Assembly: GCA_036244855.1 (NCBI GenBank)
Contig: BQKZ01001897.1
Location: 29,399-93,398, forward strand
Direction of reading: 5' to 3'
Source of the DNA: Temnopleurus reevesii
Taxonomy: Eukaryota > Echinodermata > Echinoidea > Temnopleuroida > Temnopleuridae
Length of the DNA: 64,000 bases
Positions 42,711 through 53,076 of this stretch are shown here, piece after piece (within the stretch, counting starts at the first letter, position 1; every line of letters starts with the position of its first letter). Below the pieces are notes generated by a model. It did not search any database. It worked only from the letters and a program-made list of their open reading frames with translations, and had not been told where the DNA came from. Both the position numbers and the translations under genes were made by a program.

Positions 42711-42835
42711 TGAGTGCAGCAAAATGTGGATGAATTACTTGCTGAAGGAAAATGATGCCACGGATGGAAATTGAACCATGACCCTCTGGTTGAAAGACGA
42801 GAGTCAGAACCATTACACCATGATGCTTCTACGAT
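42711..42835 (-). mobile_element. tRNA-derived SINE, partial
   Basis: Reverse strand: ATGGTGTAATGGTTCTGACTC (A-box region), CAACCAGAGGGTCATGGTTCAAT (B-box region) and CACATTTTGCTGCAC. It is the same family as the SINE at 49493. Confidence 0.7.
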
Positions 42836-45148
42836 ACCATAACACTTCTTGCATGCAGTTAACCACTAGGGTCGGAAGGGGGTAAATGTGGTGTGAAGCT
42901 GTGCACCAATGATCGGACAAATCTCCCAAAATGGCCTCCTTACTCCTTTGGAATCAGGGAGAAGATTTGAGAGCGAGAGAGAGTTGAGAAGATGAAATGG
43001 TTTGGACAAGACAATTGGATCAAGGGAATGAGCTTGTTTAAGGTCGGGGCTACCAGGTTCTTTGACAAGGGTGTCTGTAGAGGATAGAGGCTTACATGCC
43101 TCTTCACATCAAACTTTAACCCTCAGGCTTCATTCACATTAACAGAGATGGTCAACTTTCTGTAATATGAATGCCGTGCATTCTCACATGCATTCAAGGC
43201 TTTCACTTCAAGTGAATGGCTAAGTAGATGGTTATTGTTCTCTCACTTCTATTCAGCTATTCTTTATTCACATTTAAATTTTACTTTGTGTATATTCTGG
43301 AATGGTTAGCATCTCTGCATTACACATGCCCTCACCCTCTAATATACAAAAATTAATCAATTTATTCTTTAAAACTGTACTCATTCAGGGCATTTAAGCC
43401 TTGGAACATATTTTGGATTGTAAAACAGACTGATCACAGCAAATGATTAACGTAATTAAGAAGTGCAAAATTTTGGGTTATATTTGACAAACTTTGGACA
43501 ATTCAACTTATTGAATATTTCACATTGGTGCTGTGTGATTGAGACAGATTGAAACACTACATGGAGCATAATTTATGATAGAATATGACTCTTTTCTTCA
43601 AAGCACAAAAAATACATCTGAACAGGAAAAGTTAAGAAATTCTTTATTTCATCAATCCATTTTTTACTTAAAGTAGCATAAAAAATGGCAATGGACCAGG
43701 GGAAATGTTCTTTACAAAAATCAAGTTTTTATTTCCTTGTTTAAAAAAAGAAGAAGAATATTTTGATTATCCTGGGATGGCATTTAGAAAGTACTTAAAA
43801 GTGTGATGAAACACTCCAAATCATGTTTCAAAACATTGCCTATTTGGGAAAAATCAAGGTTGGCATATATATCTTGACACATATTGCATACTTAATCTAT
43901 ACAGAGCTTGATTCAAACCTTGAATATCCCCGTCTTTACAAATGAACTAAATCAGACAAACCCTACATATCACTCCAAATCAAATATTGATTTCCCTGTA
44001 TGAATAACCCATCATGACTGTTTTCACATGTGATTATGTGAATGAATTTGAGTATTGATTGAGCAGCTAGGGTGAATAGTACCTCCCTTGATACCATGCA
44101 CCTCTCTTGCTAAGGCGTTGAGAGGAAAAGCCCCTTCAATTGGAAGTGCTCCTTGATTACATTAAAAAGCAGCCTCGCTTGACAGTCAAGATCCCAATCC
44201 CCTCCTACAGACCTACTCCTGATTTCCATCATCACTACGATCATATTAAAGAAACTCGATCCAATTAGATTGTGCTGAAAAACGTCATTCCCCCTCCGTG
44301 GCTGCTGCGGTGCACACCCATTCCCGCTTCCCGCACCCTCGTCACGAGCACCCTATCCCTGTGTTGGCAAAACAAAACAGGTGGTTTGAACAACGAGGGG
44401 CCGCCACGGCCCGGCTGATCCAGACGCTGACAAAATCATAATTGCATGAAAAATTGGGAGTTTCTGTGTTGCATTATGGAGACTCTTGTCTCTAATCAAG
44501 CAGGCTCATCAGACCAATATAAGAGTGCGAGATGCTGTTTCACGTCATCGTAAATTGACAGAGACAAATTCATGTGGGTGGCAGCATCAAGGGACGTTCT
44601 AACAAGTTCGGCTCGGGATGCTTTCAATATTATCGCAAGACATCACAGCTATTGATATCATGAGGGCATTTGTCTTGTCTTTCTTCCCCAATTCATTTCA
44701 TTACTTAACTCATTTTGATTGCAGACAGGCAATATTGCTTCATATTCACAGGCCAATCACACTGGGAAAAAAGAGCAACATGCTAACAATCTAATTTCCT
44801 CTTACATTGCTGGGAATGTAATTGGAATGGGACAAAATGACTACAGCCAGATCCTTCACATTGTTGGTACATTGTACAGACCAGTCTGATGAATCATCAT
44901 AAGTCTTTAAATAATTCTTGCGTTTTTTAAAAAGGAAAGAAAATTTAATAATATTAGTCCTTTGAAAATTCATATCAAAATTTTTAAATCTTGACACAAA
45001 ATCTAAATACAGATTTCAAAATCAGATGAATAAACGAATACAAACTGCTCTAAAAATGTATTCAAATAGTTTTACTTATAAAACTTGATAATAATACAAT
45101 GAACATGTTTTATATACTACTTATCACCTCTTCATGACAAAACCCCAA
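42836..45148. other. No gene recognised apart from a GC-rich island
   Basis: AT-rich non-coding sequence, except the GC-rich island at 44280-44650. Nothing here reads as a protein-coding exon. Confidence 0.5.
44280..44650. promoter_or_regulatory. GC-rich island, candidate regulatory region
   Basis: This is the most GC- and CpG-rich non-repeat stretch of the window (CCGTGGCTGCTGCGGTGCAC, GGGGCCGCCACGGCCCGGCT). It then passes into octamer/homeodomain-like words (ATAATTGCATGAAAAATT). It could be a promoter-like CpG cluster or an enhancer. No adjoining coding exon was recognised. Confidence 0.3.
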
Positions 45149-45460
45149 GGCCCGTATTCTGATAACAGGTTTAACTTAAACTCGAGTCTAAATCTGTGGT
45201 TTAAGTATGGGTAGCCCAAAGTGCCAAAACTTTATTTAAACTATGTAATTCTTATGTTAACTGCTCTCTTTTCCCATGTTCTAATAATGTAAAAAATTGT
45301 CTAAGATTTTATAACAAGACAGATTTTAATACTATGAGTACCACATGTGCTGGTAAATTAAACATTGACTCTTATAGATTCAAGCCTCTTTTGGCTTCCC
45401 ATACTTAAACCACTGATTTAAACTCTAGTTTAAGTTAAACCTGGCATCAGAATATGGGCC
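45149..45460. mobile_element. 312 bp foldback element (GGCCCGTATTC family), copy 2
   Basis: It is the same length and orientation as the copy at 16174 and shares its internal order (GTGGTTTAAGTATGGGTAGC, TTAACTGC, ATGTGCTGGTAAATTAAACAT, CAAGCCTCTTTTGGC). Flanks suggest a possible CAA duplication, which is weak evidence. Confidence 0.85.
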
Positions 45461-45534
45461 CAAGTGTTCTATAATTGCAGTATTATTAACCTGGCTTTAG
45501 CAGTGTAGCCATTAGATGCATAAGTTTTTTTTTT

Positions 45535-45655
45535 TCAAGGAGTAAATTCCTACCAGGTTGAGTGCAGCACAATGTGGATGAATTTCTTGCAGAGGGAAAT
45601 TAACTGCCTTCCCCTTGAAAAGCAAGAGTCAGAACAACTACAACATGAGGTGCAG
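45535..45655 (-). mobile_element. tRNA-derived SINE, degraded
   Basis: Reverse strand it retains AGTTGTTCTGACTCTTGCTTT and CATCCACATTGTGCTGCACTC followed by CCTGGTAGGAA, in the same order as the SINE at 49493. The B box is lost. Confidence 0.6.
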
Positions 45656-47821
45656 GGGAAAATCATATCTACATTGTTTTTGTGGGGTTTTTTAAACTAT
45701 TAAAAAATCTCAGAACATTTGTGAAAAGAGCCCACCTTTCCCCCCCCCCAAAAAAAAAAAATCAAACAAACAATCAAACAAACAAACATTTTACACAGAA
45801 AAATATTTTAAAAATGTCATGGAGAAAAAAAAAGAATTGTAAGAGAGGAGATAGAGTGACAAGCAGTGGAAATCGAGAAGGGATGATTTGTGGGCCACTC
45901 ATAGCAGTCTTACGCAAGTCATTAGACCCTTTCCTATGGTGGGGCAGTGGAAACAAAATGGCCCCAAGGTGCATATAATGTCAAAAGCCTTGTGGGGAAA
46001 GCTGACAGAGTCTAACTTCATCTTCAGGCTGGGAAAAATGCATATCACCCTCACAGGTCTAATGTAAGGGTGATCAAATTGCAACAAAACAAGCCTTCCT
46101 CAGAAAAGAGCACCCCAAAAATGAAAGCTATAGCTGGCATTAATATGTCTATATTGTCAGCTTTTTGACAGGAAACTTTCCGAACTTAAACAGAAAGCTA
46201 CAGGGCACATGATGATTAGATTCAAATATATCAGTACAAACAAAATCTATGTACCTACACATTTTCTTTATAAAGCATATATATCTGAACTATCAATATT
46301 TTAAAATGAGGCCTTCTTGAACCTTTTAGATATTGAAATGAGCAAAATTTCTTAAAGAAAAGTGAAGCACATACAATTTGAAATACAATTTACATGTAAC
46401 CATCTACATGTAATTTCATAATAATGTGATTATACACAAGAAACCTACAAGAATTCCACAGTTTCAATATTCATTTTAAAGATTACCTTTAACAGTGTGG
46501 GTGGAAAAAATAATTGCACCCCTCCCCCATCTTGAAGATGGCCAAGTGGTGCGCTGTCAGGCATATCTAACACACAGATATTTATGTGCTGTTTATCTGC
46601 ATATCCTAACAGGTTTCACACTGTCATTTGTCATATCTGCCGTCATTGTAATATCACTCCGAGGACTACACATGCTCATCTTCCACCTTTATCACTGTAT
46701 CATGGTGAAGCATTACACCATGCTTTGAGGAGCATTTACAACCCTTCATGGAGATTTTTTTTCTTTTCTCTGAGAAACAAAAATGTTTTCCTTAATTCAT
46801 AAATGTATTCTATGAGGCAATACATCACAAAGGGGCTTCCCTATCTATCAGTCTTTTGCATAAAATTTCGTGCAGAAATTTGAGGTCGTGCTATGAGCAA
46901 AGTGTTAAAAATGCTGAAATATGCAGAGTTATTCAACTCGCTAATTTGAATAATATATTATATTTTCATCCCGGGTGCGACAATAATTTTTGTCACCATT
47001 TGCCATGTCTGGCAAGCAATTTAAAAATTGCCAAAAATTGATGGCTGATGCCAATTTGCATGTATAGTAAAAACTAGTTTAAATCTGTTATCTTGCCCTA
47101 TTGGGCAAATGACAATTTCATTTACTTGCCCGACAGCTTAATTTTGTTGCCTTGGGCATGCGGGCAAGTGAGTTTGCAGCACCCTGTTATCATTGGATAT
47201 AATCATGAAAACAAGTTCAGATCTTTTACCTTATACTTTTATAATTTTTTTAAATAAATATTTGAACAAAATTTGAATTGAATTCATTCCATGTAAGAAG
47301 AGAAATGCTATAGATCTACAGAAGATGTGGAGACAATTTTTTTTTATTTGGGAAAGTTCTAGGAACAATTTTTTTTTTTTTATGAATGATTTTCACTTAA
47401 AACTCCATGGTAAATTGACATGTTACTGATCACTGGCAATCTCTATATTTATCATCTAAAATAGATGTGAAGTTAGTTTTTAACTTTAAAGAAGGATTGA
47501 AAGATCAAGCTTTTATTTTACTTTAAGAAAAGTAGCCAAGCTTGAAACCTGAAATCTTACATTTTAATTCAATTCCCTCTCCACAGCTAATTCATGATTT
47601 CTGCATGGAAAATATCTATTATCTACAGTGGAGTAATTTTTTTAAATTAGATCTGGTCAAGCTCCACAAACAAAATAGGGTCAGCGCTTCAATCTTGAAT
47701 TCTCAAATCTTAATTCAATTATAACTACATGGGAAATTTGAATAACAATATTATTAGCATGGCGTTTATTATCTACAGTAGATGTGGAGACACTCTTGGT
47801 AAAATATAAGGAAGGTCCATA
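45656..47821. other. No gene recognised (2.2 kb)
   Basis: It contains C and A homopolymer runs near 45738-45760 and T runs near 47336-47382. The motif TGCCCGA/GGGCAAG recurs around 47095-47170. The frames at 45682-45978 and 46495-46728 are not recognised. Confidence 0.45.
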
Positions 47822-47905
47822 ATGATAATAATGGTGGCTACTTGTATAGTGCATAGGTCCACCTTATCAGTGCTCATGGCGCTGAAAGCTTTACACTCAC
47901 TTTTA
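47822..47905 (-). mobile_element. LINE 3' end, minus orientation
   Basis: Reverse strand reads GCGCCATGAGCACTGATAAGG, then GCACTATACAAGTAGCCACC and an (ATT)n-type tail. It abuts the plus-oriented LINE fragment that follows. Confidence 0.5.
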
Positions 47906-47934
47906 ACAAGATCTAGCGAATTTGTGTAGTACAT

Positions 47935-48549
47935 TAAACTGGCAAATTTACAATCTCTATCGAATCAGAAAATATTTTGACAAACATACATGCCACAATG
48001 TTGTCCGTGCACTTGTGCTCTCCAGGCTTGATTATGGAGGATGCTTACTTGGTGGAATCAGTAAAGGGGATCTGGATAGGCTACAACGTTTGCAAAATAG
48101 GTGTGCTGGAATCATATTTCAGCAACCCAAGTATTGTCATGTCACTACCTTACTCAACGAACTTCACTGGCTTCCCGTTTCCAGAAGAATACATTACCGC
48201 ACAATCGTTCAAACTTATAAATCACTGTCTACGACAATTCCTCATTATATCTCCTCACTCTTTCAACAGCAGAACACGTCAATTTCTCCGTTCCACCTGT
48301 GCCCCTTCCTATAAGATTCCAAAGTCTAAAAAACAGGCCGGTTTCAACTGTTTTCAGTCCCTGGCCCCACGACTCTGGAATAGTCTCTCTGCATCTCTCC
48401 GCAATACCAAATCACTCAACCTTTTCAAGAAACACCTCAAAACCCATCTTTATAATTCCAAATGTAGCTGAATGTATTTTTTCTTCAGCCGCGCTTTGTA
48501 TCCTCTGGAAAAAGCGCTATATAAATTCAATTATTATTTATCATTATTA
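47935..48549 (+). pseudogene. CR1/L2-type LINE, C-terminal end of the reverse-transcriptase ORF plus 3' tail, frame-broken
   Basis: The frame from about 47940 encodes RALVLSRLDYGGCLLGG, LQRLQNRCAGIIF and LLNELHWLPVSRRI. These are hallmark blocks of the region after the polymerase domain in CR1/L2/Jockey-like LINEs (SRLDYCN, LQRVQNAAAR, LHWLPV). Near 48255-48270 the conserved reading passes to the +1 frame, which gives SLAPRLWNSLSASLRN and LFKKHLKTHLY before a stop after 48469. The 3' end GCGCTATATAAATTCAATT plus (ATT)n follows. It is 5' truncated and frame-shifted, so it is a dead copy. Confidence 0.85.
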
Positions 48550-48588
48550 GTTGGCAGCCATTACGGCGCTCCGCATTCCTAGGAATTT

Positions 48589-48740
48589 CTTTCTGCCGTC
48601 CCCATTTACCTAACCTGGGTCTAGTGCAGCACAATGAGGATAAATTGTTGCTAAACAAAATCATTGCCATCGGCAGGATTCGAACCTACGACCCTCTGGT
48701 TAAATGGCGAGAGTCAGAACCACTACACCACAACGCTTTC
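48589..48740 (-). mobile_element. tRNA-derived SINE, partial
   Basis: Reverse strand: GTGGTGTAGTGGTTCTGACTC (A box), AACCAGAGGGTCGTAGGTTCGAATCC (B box, canonical GTTCGAATCC) and CATTGTGCTGCACTAGACCC. It is inserted next to the LINE tail. Confidence 0.75.
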
Positions 48741-48873
48741 AATTGATTGATGCCTAATTTTGGAATTTGAAATGTCAAATCATATTCAAAGCTACAAGGT
48801 AAATTAAAGAGTTACTGATCTTTCACAAGCTCTAAAACATATAATCAATAGTAGGTGTGGAGTCACAAATAAG

Positions 48874-49552
48874 ATTTGGTCAAGCTCAATAAATAATTCA
48901 TCTGGATAGAGAGGCGCCATGGTGTAGTGGTTCTGATTCTCGCCATTCAACCAGAGGGTTATGGGTTCAAATTTGGTCAATCTCAATAAATAATTCATCT
49001 GGATAGAGAGGCGCCATAGTGTAGTGGTTCTGATTCTCGCCTTTCAACCAGAGGGTTATAGGTTCAAATTTGGTCAAGCTCAATAAATAATTCATCTGGA
49101 TAGAGAGGCGCCATGGTGTAGTGGTTCTGATTCTCGCCATTCAACCAGAGGGTCATTGGTTCAAATTTGGTCAATCTCAATAAATAATTCATCTGGATAG
49201 AGAGGCGCCATAGTGTAGTGGTTCTGATTCTCGCCTTTCAACCAGAGGGTTATAGGTTCAAATTTGGTCAAGCTCAATAAATAATTCATCTGGATAGAGA
49301 GGCGCCATGGTGTAGTGGTTCTGATTCTCGCCATTCAACCAGAGGGTCATTGGTTCAAATTATGTCAAGCTCAATAAATAATTCATCTGGATAGAGAGGC
49401 GCCATGGTGTAGTGGTTCTGATTCTCGCCATTCAACCAGAGGGTCATTGGTTCAAATTTGGTCAAGCTCAATAAATAATTCATCTGGATAGAGAGGTGCC
49501 ATGGTGGAGTGGTTTTGATTCTCACCCGTCAACCAGAGGGTCATACGTTCGA
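48874..49552 (+). repeat. 97 bp tandem array built from a SINE promoter
   Basis: GAGGCGCCAT (or its variant) recurs at 48911, 49008, 49105, 49202, 49299, 49396 and 49493, exactly 97 bases apart. Each unit carries an RNA polymerase III A-box match (TGGTGTAGTGG or TAGTGTAGTGG), the CAACCAGAGGGT block and a degenerate B box (GGTTCAAATTT). Units 1-4 alternate between two types (CCATGG/GCCATTC/CAATCTC and CCATAG/GCCTTTC/CAAGCTC), giving a 194 bp higher-order repeat. The last unit is the head of the full SINE. Confidence 0.9.
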
Positions 49553-49775
49553 ATCCAACACATGACGTTAATATCCTTCAGCAGGACACTCATCCACATT
49601 GTGCTGCACTCGACCCAGGAGAGGTGAATGGATACCTGGTAGGAATATCTATTCCTTGAAATGCTAAGGGCACTGGTGTACACTGGGCTAACGTCCGGGT
49701 AATAATAATGCAAAGAATCTTCAGCACTCTGCAGGGTGGATATAAATTGCATCTATCATTATTATCATCATTATT
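49493..49775 (+). mobile_element. Full-length tRNA-derived SINE
   Basis: A tRNA-like head (A box TGGTGGAGTGG, B box GTTCGAATCC), then a body with CCACATTGTGCTGCACTCGA and GGATACCTGGTAGGAATATC, then GGGTGGATATAAATTGCATC and an ATT-rich tail. The head most resembles an Asp/Glu-type tRNA gene. The ending resembles the LINE 3' end at 48500-48549, as when a SINE borrows a partner LINE's tail. It is not a functional tRNA gene. Confidence 0.8.
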
Positions 49776-51446
49776 ATCATCATCTTTCTCATCTCTTTCT
49801 CACCTCTTCCCATCTCTTTCCCTCTCTTATCATTTATCTCCATCTTCTATCTAAATAACCTATTTCCATATTCACATTGTATTTCTATCTGACCCTCTCT
49901 TCTAAGCTGTCCACCATCTCCCTCCATTTTCCATCTCTTACGCCCCTGTCCTTGTGTACCCTGGATAGCTGAGGTAAGTCCTCTTCTATGCTCTGTGTAG
50001 CATGCACAACACAGTTGGTATAGCATTCCAGTGCTGATTCAAACCATTTATGTCCTGTTGGAAAGGATATTGACCTAAATACCCATACTATCAGACACCA
50101 TTAACCCCTTACTCCTCAAATAGTCCACCTACATTCACACCTTGGCGAAGAGCAAACGGATCGATCAATGTTTCCTCAATTGAAAAAAAAATAACCATAT
50201 CAAATTAATGCAATTTTCTAAAAACAATTCATAGACATTTAAAAGTAAAATACCTGGGGACAACTAAATGAATAAAGTTGAATGTTGAATCCCAAGATAA
50301 AAAATGGGGGGGATGTATTGAATATCAAAATTATTACTCATACAATATGATTATGTGATAACCTAATTTCAGAAATTGTTTAAATATAGAAGATAATGAG
50401 AAATGACAGATCAATCATTAAATATCTGGTTAAAAAACTAATGTAATTAGAATTTTAATATAATTAGAATTCAAATAATATCTTCCAAGGACTCTATTGC
50501 TTTCACGTATTTTTTTCAATCCATTCTGGCACAATTATAGAGAAAGGTCTTCAAAAATAAGATAATTAAATTGTAGCCAGCTTCTAAACATGAAGAAAGT
50601 TTTAAATCTGAAGATATGAGCTTGATTGAAATCAGCACCACGGCATACATGAGTCATTTGGGTCAAGTCCCATATATTAGAATCCATGTGAGCAGGCCTA
50701 GCATCCATTCATGATATCAAATCTCTTTTTAATAAACGGGGGCTTCTCTTTCATACAATGGAGACACCTGAATGTCAGAGTTGAATTCAACACAAATGAA
50801 GGGGAAACAACTAAAAATAGGGGGAAACACAGACAAGACCAGAGGGAAAAACATGGTCTGAGTCATCATCATGATTCATGTTTGTAACACTAAACCAGTC
50901 CTCCAAATTCAAGTCTCGTCTTTCACACCTGCAATGCATCCATGCTCATGAAATGCACTTTTAACTAGTGATACTTGATTATTTGCTACATTACATACAA
51001 GGAGACTTGTCACCCAAAATAATCCAGACAATGGAACATTCACACACTGACTTGAAGGTGTACTTTTTTTCGACTAGCTTTATTAAATCACAGTTGCTCA
51101 ATCAAGAGAGGTACAAACATGAAAAAGATTAATAACATCCAGTTCACATGCACACAATTTTGTTTACAGAACATTTAAGATTTCACTAACTTGATAAATT
51201 GAAAATTCAGTCATGGCTTGAGCAACCTACAAAACCCATTTTCTTGTCTAAAATCCTAAAAAAAAACAAAGAGATTAAAAAGTGGAAAGTGTAAACTTTT
51301 AATTTCTTCACTTTATCTATTTAAAGTTTGGACAATCAAAGTTGATATCAAATGCCTGATTTCTTGCAATATCAAGACTAGCATTCTAACATTTCATCAG
51401 AGTGAACAAGCAAGTGTGGAATTCTAAAAGCCTAGAGCCTCCCAAA
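49776..51446. other. No gene recognised (1.7 kb)
   Basis: A pyrimidine-rich stretch (TCTTTCTC, CCATCTC) at 49785-49945 is followed by AT-rich sequence with no recognisable element. Confidence 0.5.
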
Positions 51447-52692
51447 ATGCATAAGCATCCACCGTCCAACATCCACCCCTCCATGGGCATACATCAACAC
51501 CATTCACCCTCTCATCCCACCTTCCTTCCAAACCCATCAACATCTACCCCTCCATGGCAATACATCTACACCATTCACCCTCCAATCCCATCTTCCTCCC
51601 CAACCCACCAACATCTACCCCTCCATGGCAATACACCCACACCATTCACCCTCCCATCCCATCCTCCCATCCCATCACCCTCTCCAACCCACCAACATCC
51701 ACCCCTCATGGGTATACACCAACATCATTCACCTTCCCATCCCATCCTCCCATCCCATCCTCCTCCCCCAACCCACGAACATCCACCCCTCCATGGGTAT
51801 ACACCCACACCATTCACTCTCCCATCCCATCACCCTCTCGAACCCACCAACATCCACCCTCCATGGGTAGACATCCACATCATTCACCCTCCCATCCCAT
51901 CCTCCTCCCCCAACCCACGAACATCCACCCCTCCATGGGTATACACCCACACCATTCACTCTCCCATCCCATCACCCTCTCCAACCAGCCAACATCCACC
52001 CCTCCATGGGTAGACACCCACATCATTCACCCTCCCATCCCATCCTCCTCCCCCAACCCACGAACATCCACCCCTCCATGGGTATACACCCACACCATTC
52101 ACTCTCCCATCCCATCACCCTCTCGAACCCACCAACATCCACCCTCCATGGGTAGACATCCACATCATTCACCCTCCCATCCCATCACCCTCTCCAACCC
52201 ACCAACATCCACCCCTCCATGGGTATACACCCACATCATTCACTCTCTCATCCCATCCTCCTCCCCAAACCCACCAACATCCACCCCTCCATGGGTAGAC
52301 ACCCACATCATTCACCTTCCCATCCCATCACCCTCCCAAACCCACCAACATCCACCCCTCCATGGGTAGACACCCACATCATTCACCCTCCCATCCCATC
52401 ACCCTCTCCAACCCACCAACATCCACCCCTCCATGGGTATACACCCACATCATTCACTCTCTCATCCCATCCTCCTCCCCAAACCCACCAACATCCACCC
52501 CTCCATGGGTAGACACCCACATCATTCACCTTCCCATCCCATCACCCTCCCAAACCCACCAACATCCACCCCTCCATGGGTAGACACCCACATCATTCAC
52601 CCTCCCATCCCATCCTCCTCCCAAACCAACCAACATCCACCCCTCCATGGGTAGACACCCACATCATTCACCCTCCCATCCCATCACCCTCC
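51447..52692. repeat. 71 bp minisatellite, about 17 units
   Basis: The unit runs ACATCCACCCCTCCATGGGT, then ATACACCCACATCATTCACC, CTCCCATCCCATCCTCCTCC and CCAACCCACCA. Units differ mainly at GGGTATAC versus GGGTAGAC and at CATCCTCC versus CATCACCC. The 5' units are more diverged. Pro/His/Ser-rich open frames of up to 271 codons arise in all three forward frames and are almost certainly not translated. Confidence 0.95.
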
Positions 52693-52756
52693 AATCAACA
52701 CATACCCACATCATCCATACACCTAAATCCTACCCCTCCTCATCTCATCTTTAGTG

Positions 52757-52770
52757 TGTGTGAGTGTGTA

Positions 52771-52835
<65 letters not shown>

Positions 52836-52852
52836 AAGAAAGAGAGAGAGAT
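52757..52852. repeat. (TG)n(GA)n compound microsatellite
   Basis: About 26 TG units, with early interruptions, switch directly to GA units with an AAAGAAAG interruption. It lies between the minisatellite and a foldback element. Confidence 0.95.
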
Positions 52853-52915
52853 ATAGATTGCTTTGGGAATGCAAGTATGAGTCTCTTTTCTCTATTTATC
52901 AATCTTTCTATTTAA

Positions 52916-53076
52916 GGGGGTGTTTTTCAAAAGTTGCCATTAATCGCAAGTTGCCGTTGATCCGAACCCGCCAATCAAAATCATTGTTTAACACACGCAA
53001 ATGAAATTGCGTGTTATAATTTGCAACTGATTTGCAGTTGATTTGCAATCAATTACCACTTTGTAGCAACATCCCC
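52916..53076. mobile_element. Foldback element, 160-190 bp family, copy 4
   Basis: GGGGGTGTTTTTCAAAAGTTG at the left and ACTTTGTAGCAACATCCCC at the right, with reversed core CCAATCAAAATCATTGTTTA. It lies just after the (TG)n(GA)n microsatellite. Confidence 0.75.

Noticed and set aside
48874..49552. CRISPR-like or tRNA-cluster reading of the 97 bp array
   Set aside because: There are no unique spacers between repeats, the units are contiguous, and the genome is animal. The units are SINE heads with degenerate B boxes and cannot fold as full tRNAs.
50641..50680. Minus-strand TTGACCCAAATGACT, considered for the RAD51B LTNQ-T exon
   Set aside because: It lacks the Asn, the preceding residues do not match, and no acceptor or donor fits.
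51402..52654. Pro/His/Ser-rich proteins of up to 271 codons
   Set aside because: They follow the 71 bp minisatellite in all three frames with no preferred frame, so coding function is very unlikely.
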